Shown here in pieces: positions 12,988 to 24,200 of a DNA stretch of 64,000 nucleotides. The stretch is from contig OZ038465.1 of assembly GCA_964036295.1 (NCBI GenBank), positions 15,057,667 through 15,121,666 on the forward strand, in the 5' to 3' direction. The translations under genes were made by a program, and so were the position numbers. The notes beneath the pieces were generated by a model, which worked only from the letters and a program-made list of their open reading frames with translations, did no database searches and was not told the DNA's origin. Positions within the stretch are counted from its first letter, which is position 1. The number at the start of each line of letters is the position of its first letter. Origin of the DNA: Plumapathes pennacea (taxonomy: Eukaryota; Cnidaria; Anthozoa; Antipatharia; Myriopathidae).

Positions 12988-13169
12988 AAATTTCCACTGG
13001 TTTGCCGTGGTGTGGACTCTTTATTTACCACGATTTACGTCATCACATGGTCAAAATTAGTTGCGGACTCACTCGGTGAAGTGCCTCGTGAGTCCACAAC
13101 ATTTTGACGATGTGATGACGTAAATTGTGGTAAATAAGAGTCCACACCACGGCAAATCAGTGGAAATTT
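12988..13169. mobile_element. 182-bp foldback element
   Basis: Near-perfect arms of about 70 bp. The left begins AAATTTCCACTGGTTTGCCG, the right ends CGGCAAATCAGTGGAAATTT. Partial sequence of the same type (GGTAAATAAGAGTCCA) also occurs just upstream. Confidence 0.8.
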
Positions 13170-13689
13170 ATTAAATGTCCCAACTTAAAGAGAAAACAAA
13201 AACTGCCTTGCAGTTACTGCATGATGTGGCTGCATTGCATTTTAGGGTCAGGTGGTTTCTAGCTTTCAGTGTTTTCTTGACAAGATACAGTTTATGTTTA
13301 TTAACTTAAACAAAATACAGTTTCAAGAAAAAAATGGCACCAAAAACTTCTAAACACCATAATAATGTACATTGTACTGAACATGACGAAGGCTTCTGTA
13401 TTAACAGGACCAGACATCAAGGTTTTGAAGAAACAAGACAAAAAGTATAATGTACAGTATGTATGTTGTAAAAAATGATGGGTGAACAGTCTTTTGTTTG
13501 GTATAGGTAACTAGGGCTGGTCTTCCAATACATACAGGTAACTGTATGTACGAAAAAGTGGGAAACCGTACTGTACATGTGACTCTTATAAGGCTGCTAT
13601 TTGCTGTACAAGAGTGCAGCCTACAAATTCTCCCAACTACAGTTGAAACTCTCAGGGCAAAGAGTCTCATAAGTGGACTGCTCTACTCA

Positions 13690-13884
13690 TGGATGCCTCT
13701 AAAAAACCAGTTTAAACTCTAGCTCAGTCAAACTTTACATAGTGGACAGTTCCAGTTACGGATACTTCTCTTGCTTCCTAAGGGTGTCCGCTTACGGGAG
13801 CTTTAACTGTACATACATTTTTACATACATACATACAAATAAAGTTAAAACAATTAAGGACATGTCAGGGGTCTCCTGCATGTT
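13690..13884 (+). repeat. R4-type repeat with a PKD1 exon 28 tail copy
   Basis: Matches 22952-23165, including the CATA microsatellite, the intron 28 start and 22 identical bases of the end of PKD1 exon 28 (13863-13884 against 23144-23165). Confidence 0.7.
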
Positions 13885-13971
13885 GCCGATGACAACAAAC
13901 TGCATATTTCAGTGATGAACTTAAATTAGAGTGAAGTAATTATTTGCAAATGTCAAGTTCTCAATACTGTA

Positions 13972-14037
13972 TGTAGTATGTCCCTGGTGGGAAACTGGAG
14001 GAGAATATTGAAGTTGATCAGTCTCAGGAGTGACTAA
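13972..14037 (+). repeat. R1 MITE fragment
   Basis: Matches only the 3' third of R1 (from the CTGGTGGGAAACTG segment to the end). Confidence 0.6.
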
Positions 14038-14189
14038 GGAAACATCAAGGGAGAACTGAGACTGGTGGACTTATCTATAGCCATATCATACCTCCACTTG
14101 CCTAACTGATGCACTGTATCACCATGGCAACCTGACCATTATTTGTCTGCCACTATATGGAGACATCATACTTTTCCATGCACACAAGG

Positions 14190-17100
14190 CTAACTTGTAT
14201 TTAGACTTTCCATCACTTCCATTAGCAATCTGTTTCAGGGAAAAAGACAAACAGATTTTCACATATTTTGAGAGCATTCAGATGTGACTGTTGATTTGTA
14301 CCCCATCCTAGCACACGGTACAAATTGCGGTGTCTAATTTGCATTGTTTAGATGGACTCCATTGCTCTATAATCATTTAACTGTATATTATAGAAAATAA
14401 ATAATATTATTACATGACTTCACATTTGCAAATAAATTTGCGAGTGCAAATAAAAGCCAAAGCGAGTGCAAAGATGGGAGCATATTGCACTTGTCAGGAA
14501 CCAGATCAACTGGTTTATTAGCCTATATGATCAATTTTCGCAAGCAAAGTTTACAAGCGTGTCATTTGTTTTTGTTCCATTTTGCACGTGGCGAGAATAT
14601 TTGCCCTGTTTCATTTGTCGTATAATAAACAATTTATTACACAAAAAGTCATGCAATATGGCTGTATTTTTACTTGTCAGTTTTATTTTTTCTCGCCTGA
14701 AGCAGGCTCGAAAAAATAAAACCAACTTGTAAAAATACTCCGCTGTATTGCACTCCTTCCCGTGTAATAACCTCTTTGTCATCACTTGATGAAGACTTGT
14801 CTGTTTAGGATTCAAAATTTGATCCAGTATTCAAGATGCTTGAAATGGATTTCAAAAAGGAAAAAAGAAAGAAAGAAAACCACTTAGGAAAAAAATCAAA
14901 TGTCACCTGTATTTTACAGGGCTCCCACTAATAAAATAATTTTATAATATTACTATACCATTATTATATATTATTATAACATTATTATACACTTACTTGT
15001 TTGGGGGAAGAAGTCTATGAATTGTGAGTAGTTGCTCTAGTGTGGACAAAAAAAAAGGAAATAATCAGACATCACATTTCACATGGTCCATTGCCTGCAC
15101 TGTACTGAATTTCTGTACTGTATACTCATGCATACACATTTTGAAATGTCCAACACAGCCTGTGTGAATTATGCCTTGGGTGAAGAACCAATGGGCACTG
15201 ATAAATTTGGAGCCATTTTCTCAACTCAACCCAAAGAAATTACCCCAAATTACTTTCAAACAATCCTCCAGAACAACAGTAACGAACAGATGGTTTATCT
15301 TTGGCTGAGTGGAGCAAAGCGTATCGAAACATATGATAAAGTGTTTCCTGAATTCCCAAGCATAAGGATAGAATGTATACAAATATTTAGTGCAGAAATG
15401 TGTTGAAGGTTGTGTAAATATTTGCAGTATGCATAGGCGTGCATATGCAAAGGATGCTGGTATATTAGAGATGACTAAGGCTAAGAGAGTCATTGTGGTC
15501 TATTTACTCCAAGCATACAGGTTTACTTTATTTTTCTTGTTTGAGCTGAAAGAGTACATGCACAGAGAAGAATGAATAATAATGATTAAATGAGCTAAGC
15601 TTTGCATCTGCTAGACCTGCACCGCAACCTTGTGTATCAGTGTTTGGTGCGAGGTATTTGAGAAACTATAATGTAGTTTAAGATATTAATTTACTGTGGA
15701 GTTTTTTTCTCTTTATGCATTTTAAGAAGTATGTGGGACAACACAAACCTACAACATAAATGTGGTGTGATTACTGTATAAATGACACACAGTATTAATA
15801 TTACATGTACAAAAAGAGGTGAGAAATCCAAGAATGTCAAGTGAGTAAGATAACCCTTTCACTCCCAGACTCAAAACACAGATTCTCCCAACCTTTTAAG
15901 AAGAGAATGTATGAGTGATGCAGTGAGAATTGATAGTATCAGTTTTCAATCTTAGCAAACTATCAAAAGCCAATTTCTCCCTACTGTATCATATGTTTCT
16001 GGTGAGAAACTGAAGGAGAAATCTAAGTTGATCACTGTTGGGAGTGAAAGGGACAAGAGAGGAGACCAGAAAGAGATAGAGATGAATATTCTCGCACCTT
16101 TACGGCAGGACAGGCAGCCTGTTGACAGTGCTACTTGATTAACCTGTGTAAATCTATCAAGAGCAAGCTGAACTTGATCCTCTATGACATCAGAATCTCC
16201 CATAGTGCCATTCTTTAAGTTGGCAATCAAATCCAACATGTCAGTTGCCAAGTCCTTCAGTTCTTCCCCATTAATCAGATTCTCCATATCGACTTCATCC
16301 TCCACCTCGCCTGGTTCCAGTTCCTCTTGCAAATTTTTCTTCGGATCTCCACCAGCAGCTAAAAATGTCTGAAGAATAGAAAGATGAAGCTGGGAGTGGA
16401 GAATCTTGGCTTTCCCAGCATGTTCATTTTGCATCTGGCTTTTTTCACTGCTTAGTAAAGGCATCAAGCACGTCCAACGCACCAGCCCTAGAACTGGACG
16501 TGCAGGTAGACCACTGATGTTTGATTCTGGTTCAGATCTCAGCAATGACGGCAATGCTACAAGATTAGCAGGAGGCACGGCCAGACAAATGTCCGAGTTG
16601 TCCCTGATCCAAGTGACAACAACTTTTAGAAGTTCCAGAGAAGGTTCTGCTGTGCTGTGAGGAAGTGGATATCCTGAAATAAAACGAACAATATTAGGTG
16701 TAGTGGTATGCCACTGTATAACTGCCTCAAGACCTTCATCCCAAAAGTGATCAGAGGCAATTCTCCTTTCTTGTGTGTACATGTACCCAGAAAATATTGC
16801 AAGAACTGTTCAGTAGTTGGCCCACCTTTATTTCCTGAGTTCTTGATGAAGAAGATAGTGGTAAATGCAATCATCAATTGACAAGCCAACATTGGGGACT
16901 GACCAGCAACTGACTCGAGATAAGGCACAGAGGCTGGTACCAAACTGATATAATCCTCCACCAGATGCAAGGCAACTTTCAGTACGACATCACACATGTG
17001 GGAGTGACTCTGTCAAAAGAAGATACACTTACTGTACACATCCAATCTAGCTTTTAAAATGACTTGAGTTGAGTTTGTATCTCAGGTACCAACTCTCATG

Positions 17101-19702
17101 CCCACTGAAAACTTCAATCTTAAGCCCAGTCCCTATACTCACACCTAAGGACCAATTTCTCATGCCAGGCTGAAACATTTGGCTATCACAGTGTTAACTG
17201 ACATACTTTTGAAAATATGGAAACTTGAATTGATGTGAGAGAGGAAAAGTCCATGTAAGTGACAGCAGCTATACCTTCCCCCGAATCTTCAGATTTTGAA
17301 GGGAATAGTACTGGAGGCGAGGTGTATAATGGCAAGATTATTGTTCAGTACATGTACATGTGCTAAGATGTTTGTATCTTTAGAATGGTGGGCATCAAGG
17401 GAATGCTATACTGACAGTAGTCCCTGTCAAACTGCTGAAAGTAGTGCTATTTAGTGTTACCGTGATTTTCATGTCGATCGCGCACCGGCTGCAGCTTGTT
17501 TGCTCCTTCGAAACTCTTATAAAAGTGGACTAGGCACTGTTTCCTGCCCGCTCTTGTAACGGAATATTTACAGGGAATCGATCGGAGACTCTTTCTGTCG
17601 AACAGTGTAGCGCAGTGGAGAAAGATCAGAGATTGGGAGGCGACAAGCAGGTTACGAAATTCGAAAGCATTTGACATAAGAAAAGTGTTCGAGCGAATTT
17701 GAAGTCTAAAATCGAAAGAATAGCTAAAACAATGAGCCTTTGCACATTTTTTATGTACATGAAACAATGTTTTGATTTTGCGCGTCGTTGCACACAGAGT
17801 TATGCATAACAATAGCCAACAATGAATAACAATGACCAGTTTCCCGCGGAATCTGGCCGTTGTCAAGCAAAGTTGGTTGGTTTCTAAGGGCTGTTTTTAA
17901 CAGTTCCAGGAGTTTTCTTTCAGAAAAAACAAGCGGAACGTGTTACAGACACTAAAACTAGGTGATTCTGTGATGTTTTGAGCCAAAAATTAGAAAACTA
18001 AAATTTGGCCCAAAAAGTCATATAGGCCCTTATTCCACTGAGGCCTTCAATTTTGAAAACTACTACCACAGTACTGTACAAAAGTAATGGCAGCAAAATT
18101 CAACAAACTTCATCTTTGTTCTCTCAAAATTCTGAACTTGTCAAGTGATAGCTACCCTGGGTACAAGAGGTTATCATGTTCTTGGAAGCTCCAGGCTGCA
18201 CAGCCACAAAGGGCGGTCATACAGCAAAGCTTCCAAGAGCAAGATAACCTGGTACCCAGGGTATGTGACAGCTTGCTCTGATAAAAACTGGTTTCGTCAC
18301 TCATGCATTTTCTTATTTTAGGGTTGAGAGAATTTGTATTGTGAGCTTTGGACTAACAGAGTTAAAGACAATATTATTACCTGCATCCACACAGCTGCAC
18401 AGTCCAAAATGTTGTTACACTGCAGAGCAACTGCCATGGACACCAGCTTGGACAAAATGTCCACACGCCTCTCAAGCTGTGTATTAGAATAAAACAAGGT
18501 ATTTTCTATGTTTAATGTTGCCATCATGCATGCAAGTAATAGGCCATTTCAGAGATGCCTCATGCTTCTGAATTATACTGTAAGTCCTTGCATGGTCATT
18601 TTCATACAAATCAAACTTTGAGTATTCATAGAGCCACTCTCAGATAACTTTAATTCATGAAACCAAACTAAGGTTTTTTTTGATAGTCTGAAAACCACTC
18701 TAGTCTAAGCAGAGCAAGTACTCTACTGTAGTACCGGTATCAATATTTTTGGTGGTCAAGAAAAAATAAACTCAAATTCGTACCTTAGATTCCTTGTTTT
18801 CTGGACTTGTAAAGCCAAATATGAGATCAAACATAGCACACCTCACAACACCAGAGGACTGATCCTGAAACCAGGAGCACAGTACTTCCAGAAGAGACAA
18901 CTCCTGTATGGCAGAGAGTGCTACTTCAGCAGAGCTTGCACAATGTAAGATGTGATTTTCCACCATGTTGCTTATAAATGCTGCCTGAAACAGGGCAGGT
19001 TTGGGTGGTGTGCCTGGTAGATAGCCCTGGAAGTATCTTTCAAGCAAACGGAGAACATGTCTGCTGTCTTCTGGGCACTCAAAAGCTTTAAAGTGCCGTT
19101 CAAGGAAGGCCACTTTTTGAGGGATGTCCTTTCTCCAGGATGACATATCTGTCAGTTGACAGAAGAGTTTGGAAATATTAACACTTCACTCCAGGCAAGT
19201 AGGGGGTTGGGGAAGGGATGGGGGGATGGGGATGGGGTACACAGCCAACCTCAAGACATTTTCAGGTGGGAGATTCAGGCTGAGGGGTCTGGAACCCACT
19301 CAGGAAGTGGGGCTGAAGCTGACTTTCGCTGAAATTTTGAGTTGAACTGACATATTTTCTTTTCCTAGCTACTAGTCTGAGAAAATAGTTCTTGCTTGGC
19401 ATGATTTTACGGAAGCTCACCATGCGGGAGATTGACGTCTGAAACTGTTTGTTGTAAGCGGCTGTAAGACCTAAAAAGTTCCACAACCTACATGGGGCTT
19501 GTAAAAGACTTTTTGTCAAACCGAAAAGTCTCCATATTCCAAACTGCCTCGTGCGCAAGACGTCTGCACGCAGGCTAGTTTTACACTGTTTCACTTTGAC
19601 TGGCATTGTGGCCTCAGTTCTCCATCAAATTCACTCAGAACAACAAATGAACAAATACGGCAAGATTATCTTACCCCAAATATCTTCTTTCTGTTCATTC
19701 AT
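14190..19702 (-). CDS. INTS15: INTS15 (C7orf26), Integrator complex subunit 15
   Basis: Subunit of the nuclear Integrator complex, which processes snRNA 3' ends and attenuates RNA polymerase II; in human it associates with the INTS10/13/14 module. Exons: 19702-19675, 19148-18784, 18476-18381, 17009-16826, 16673-16098, 15036-14997, 14229-14190. Phases all join, giving 442 aa (human 449). Diagnostic matches to human are IQELSLLEVLCSWFQDQ, DILSKLVSMAVAL, LVEDYISLVPAS, LELLKVVVTWI, LHLSILQTF, LALDRFTQVNQVALSTG and the end LLTIHRLLPPNKLLMEVM. The last two coding exons are only 40 nt each and were found by phase and homology. Exon 1 (MNEQKEDIW) joins in frame; if it is untranslated, translation starts at the ATG at 19146 (432 aa). 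The protein lacks the Pro/His-rich tail of the human form and has a more acidic segment after LHLSILQTF. Intron 1 (19149-19674) and intron 3 contain unexplained open frames noted separately. Confidence 0.88.
14405..14780 (-). repeat. R3 dispersed repeat, full-length copy
   Basis: Inverse orientation of the 47.2-kb copy, including the hairpin at GCCTGAAGCAGGC and the CGAGTGCAAATAAAAGCC end. It lies in the last INTS15 intron. Confidence 0.75.
15851..16052 (+). repeat. R1 MITE copy 2
   Basis: Nearly full length, from TAACCCTTTCACTCCCAG to GGGAGTGAAAGGG. It starts 46 bp downstream of the splice donor of INTS15 exon 5. Confidence 0.8.
17447..17866 (-). other. Unidentified 139-codon ORF inside an INTS15 intron
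   Basis: An ATG-started open frame on the same strand as INTS15, within the intron 17010-18380. It begins MTTARFRGKLVIVIHCWLL, a possible signal or membrane segment, and is Cys/Arg/Phe-rich after that. No family recognised. It could be part of a dispersed element. It is not spliced into INTS15 in my model. Confidence 0.2.
18140..18275. mobile_element. Foldback element in an INTS15 intron
   Basis: Imperfect inverted arms of about 48 bp: CTACCCTGGGTACAAGAGG against CCTGGTACCCAGGGTA, and TTCTTGGAAGCT against AGCTTCCAAGAGCAAG. Confidence 0.75.
19262..19606 (-). other. Unidentified open frame in INTS15 intron 1
   Basis: 114 codons from an ATG, same strand as INTS15, starting MPVKVKQCKTSLRADVL. 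It lies between the likely first coding exon and exon 2. No domain recognised and no splice sites suit its inclusion. It may be a dispersed-repeat open frame rather than a gene. Confidence 0.2.
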
Positions 19703-21222
19703 ATCTTGATTCTTTCAAAATCCTGGTTTGAACACTCCAGTTTCAAGATCTCTCACCTGACCGACATATTGAACTGGGTGACCTCGCCTTCTAGCTTCAG
19801 TCCCTCCTCGGGCAAGGCTACTGCATTTGTATTTATTAGGGGGAGGGGGGGGGGGGGGTTGGGGGGAGGGGAGGGGAGGGGAGGAGGGAGCTGGGGGTGC
19901 TGGACTTGTTAAAAAACGACCTTGTTCAAGACGCTAACTTGTAACCCGAAGGCAGTATTCAGAGTAACGTAAGGTAGATGTAGGATATACATAGTAGTAG
20001 CTCCCTCCCCCAGGATGTTTAATCAATTTAATCTATCTTTCTTTTGTCGGGAGCGCTATAGATACAAGACTCATCTAACAAATTCACAACAATTGAATTG
20101 AGTGTGCTTTGACTGAGTTTCATTTCATACAGTTTTCAAAACGTGAGAACATACAAACTGTAGTACTGGCCATTCTGTTGGCTCGTTAATATTTACATTC
20201 CTTGGAATAAAGACGCCAATGCACTGAATAACTCGATAGAATTGCTTAGAAATTACCACATAGTAGCAGCATTCGACGAAGAACTGTCATTATACTACCT
20301 AACATTCACAGAAACACAGCACAATAGTTAGCAGAGGTAATTTTTAAAAAATACCCTTGTTAATAATCAAAGACTGGTTTCCGCTCGTCTTAAAACAACA
20401 ACAACAACAACAAAAACAAAAACAAAAAACAAAAAACAAAAAAGCAGTGAGCTGTGTTCGCATCTTCGACCCTGAGATCTGGGCTTCAATTCTTCCGACT
20501 TGATTTGATCAAAATGCACAAAGCACACTGAACTGAGTTAGAGATCACGTGCTACTTTCTCCACGCTTATAACTGACCACATATAACTGACTATGTAGAA
20601 GCTCGTCTCTTATCACTCTCGGAGCTTAGAGGATTACACACAAGTGCAATGTGATCAAAAACTAAGATTACCTTATTAAAACAAAAGCTAACAAGCGGTC
20701 ATTCTTAGACTCCAAACACAAAACTCAACATTTGTTAAAGATCCATTAGGTAGAAAAAAGAAAACTGTGGTTGCCTAAGTAACTTCTCTGCAAAGACATA
20801 ACGGCTGACAAAACGGGCTAAAGTTGGGTCTACTTTTAAAAGAAGTGATAAAAAAAATAATAATAAATAAAAGCTGAAATGCTGCGGTCGATTCCTTTTC
20901 TACTTTACATATTAAGTGAGGTGATTTTGTGTTTCACGTGCAGGCAATACTCCTCTATCTTGAGAGGTGGGGTGAGGAAAATCTGGCAATTTCGATTGGC
21001 CATTTCCGAAGCGCCGTGTGCCTCGGCATAAAAACGAGGTTGAGTGTGTTACCTAATGAAAATGGTTAAAATGAAAATGAACATGTGAGTAAAACTGTTT
21101 TTCACCACAAAGGTTTCGCAGTTGGCCTCATTTTGAAACAGATGCAACAGGCGTTTCGGAAATGGCAAATTTTTCTCGCAATTAAAGGACAAAAAAAATG
21201 GAGGAAATTTCCCAGTACTGTT
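19703..21222. other. Intergenic: 5' flank of INTS15 and 3' flank of the polycystin gene
   Basis: No supported gene. It contains a G-rich run (19841-19900), which on the minus strand would be a C-rich tract about 140-200 bp upstream of the INTS15 start codon, and an A/AAC-rich run (20395-20443). The polycystin 3' UTR must lie just below 21223, but I found no clear AATAAA for it. Confidence 0.5.
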
Positions 21223-24200
21223 CTAAACTTGCGACGAGCCACGTGGGTTGGGGGAATTCACCCGAGACTGGGCCCTCGAGTGCAAAACGACTATTTCATC
21301 CATGATTCTCTCATCCTCCAAACTGGTAATTCTCCCCGGAATCGCCCCTTCTATAGGAGGATTTCCCGCTTCAATTTCGGCGTCGCTGTTGAGCTCGTCG
21401 CTGTCGTCGTCGTCGTTCGGGTCGCCGTCGTCGGGCGAGTCGTCGTCCGAGTCGTCGTCGGAATCGCCTTTCTGGGAATTCTTCTCGCCCAATGAAAGCG
21501 CATCCTCGCGCTTCTTCCATTCTCGGAAATAAACCAGAGTTTCAATCAGATCTTTCTCGCTGTTTTTGGCAAGGAGTTTGTCGAAGAGCGGAATGCTGTC
21601 ACAGATGTCATTTTCTGTGAAATCTTCGTCTGTCTCCAGCAGCATCCTGATCAGGACTTTCTTTTTCTTGGAAGCCGCATCCGAATCAAACCAGTTCGAC
21701 TGCCTGATGTCCTCCATTACCAAGTTCCGCATGGCGTATTCGATGTTCTCTGACATTTCTTCAATGCTGTCCATGTTCAGCTCAAACTGGTTCTTGGGTT
21801 CCTTGTACTTTGGTTTGATGTCCGGTGCCACCTGTTTGCCCACCGTGCGCTTGAACGAGTTGAACATGAAGTCTAGAAGCTCGTGTTCGTTGGACTGCTT
21901 GGCGAGATCACTGTTTACCTCGTTGAAGGCGTCCGACAGAATGCTGATGAAGACATTCATGAGGACGAAAAACATGACAACGACGAAGGAGAAGAAGAAC
22001 GCCGGGCCCAGAAGGCGGTTGATGGAACGCATTTCTTGAAAGTCGAACGAACCAAGCGTGAGAGAAAGCATGCTGCTGAGTGTGTTGGGGAAGGACGCGT
22101 AGCTGTCGCTATGGATACCAAAGATGATGAAGGCAAACTGCGCGTACGCGAAGAAGATGACGAAAAACATGAGGAAAAAGGAGAGCAGTGGCGACACAGA
22201 GAGCTTGATGGTCTGAACTACCAAGGCTACGCGTTTGTTGAAACGGAGAAGGCGCAGGAACTTGAGGATGGAGAAGAACACGGCAAGGCTGGTGAGTGCT
22301 GTCACCCACTCGTCTAAAAAGGCTGCGTACTGGAAACTCACAAACCTGCGGACACACAAAGTATCAAGCGTAAAGCATTGATCAAGTGGACACAAGTTTG
22401 CACAACCAGAACAGACTTGCGATGAGTGGAGAAACAGTGCAAAACTTGCCTTGATTTAAATGTTTATTTGAGCTTAGGTAAGTTGAACTTAAGTCAAAAA
22501 CTTGTGATGAATCCAACTACGTAATCTCTAATTTCAAAATTTATTGTTTAGCTACAAATTTATCCTTAAATAATAACTATTGACGAGAACATCGAGCAAC
22601 AAATTCGTCTTAAAGACTCTAGGGGTGCACTCTATGAAAAATATCGAATTTAGATCGCATAATTATGATGCTACTCGACTTAGGTTGAATTCTAGTTACC
22701 ACCGTTTTCCAGCTAAACGTCCATACAGAATTCCCTCTAAACGGACACCCCTCAAAGACGGACACCTGGTGGGAGCAGTCTCTTCCATTTCTTCAGTCAT
22801 TTACTATAACTGAACTTTCTTTCAGACAGACGCCTCTCTAAAACGGACAGTTGGAGTCAGTCCCGAGGGTGTCCGTCTTAGAGGGAGTTGACTACAGTCG
22901 AAGCTGTCTGGGCGGACACTCGTAAGCGGACAGCTCTAGTTACGGACGCCTCTGCGAAACCCCATTTAAATTGAAGCTCAGTCAAACTCTGACTTTATAC
23001 ATTCTCGTAAGTGGACAATTCTAGTTACGGACGCTTTTACTACTTACCAAGGGTGTCCGCCTGCGGGAGCTTTAACTGTACATACATTTTTACATACATA
23101 CATACATACATACATACAAATAAAGTTAAAACAATTACGGACCTGTCAGGGGTCTCCTGCATGTTACTGATGGTGTACTTTGTTACAGCCATGCGCATAA
23201 AGTACATGGTGACAGCAAAGATGGAGAAAAACAGGACTAAGAACTCCAAGTAGTTCCAGCCGTCACTGAAGTAAACCTTGCGCCCCTCTTTTCTGTATTT
23301 CTTAACCTGAGGATTTAGTATCTCTAGTTTAGTCGTAGTGACGGTCAGTTAATCCCCAGCAACTACTTAGTTTTAAATAATCGGAAGCCTCCATTTCAAT
23401 TAGGCTTACATAACGCAAATTTCCAACTCAATTCGACGTTATTTGGCTTTGTCCAATTATTGAATCCAACCGTTTTGCTTCATAACCGCTTTCTTTTCTT
23501 CTGTGTCTGATATTCGCACGTAATAGCCTTGTTGTTGTTGTTGTTGTTGTTTGTTGTTGTTTTCCTCTTTCCATTATTTTTCTACAACTTATTTTGTGTT
23601 AGTGCCGTACATCTGTCCGATGAAAAGTTCATTCTACATAACAAAAGTTTCCTAGACAAGCCTCGTGCTTTTGAAGCAAATGTTAAGAATAACTATTGTT
23701 AAAATAAAAAAAAACCTCTTTTATTCCTTCGTTTTTGTGTCCTACTGTCTGTGTGTGTCTCTCTCTCATTCACTGTCTCTATATTTTTATCTACCTCTCC
23801 GTCCACCAACCCATTAATCGGAGACTGATCTGGTCAATTCTTGAACGAGTTGAACATGAAGTCTAGAAGCTCATCTTCTACGAGTTTCTAATCACTTTTG
23901 TAACTACACCCCATTATAAACTCTGCATACGAGTTGGATACTCTCTGAGAAAATCGAGCCAAAAGATTCCCTTCTGACTTTGAGCCAGGAAGTGAAAACT
24001 GTGTAATAGTTAAGTTAAGTGTGCTATACAGCCATTTCGGATGACTGTCTAAAGTAATCACGTGGTCGTTTTGATTGGCCAATCAGGAATAAAAGCAAAA
24101 CCAGATTGAAGTGGTGGTGATGAAGTTTTCTAGCACCGCTGATTGGTCACAACAAACGGTAAAATTGCTTTTGGATTTTGGTTACTTTGCTGAGAGTGTT

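Larger units (their letters stand above)
12809..14189. other. Convergent intergenic region between ERI2 and INTS15
   Basis: No supported gene. It holds the ERI2 poly(A) signal, a partial repeat at 12850-12900, the foldback at 12988-13169, an R4-type repeat ending in a stray copy of the polycystin exon 28 tail (13690-13884) and an R1 fragment (13972-14037). Both neighbouring genes end here, so their 3' UTRs must lie in this stretch. Confidence 0.6.
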
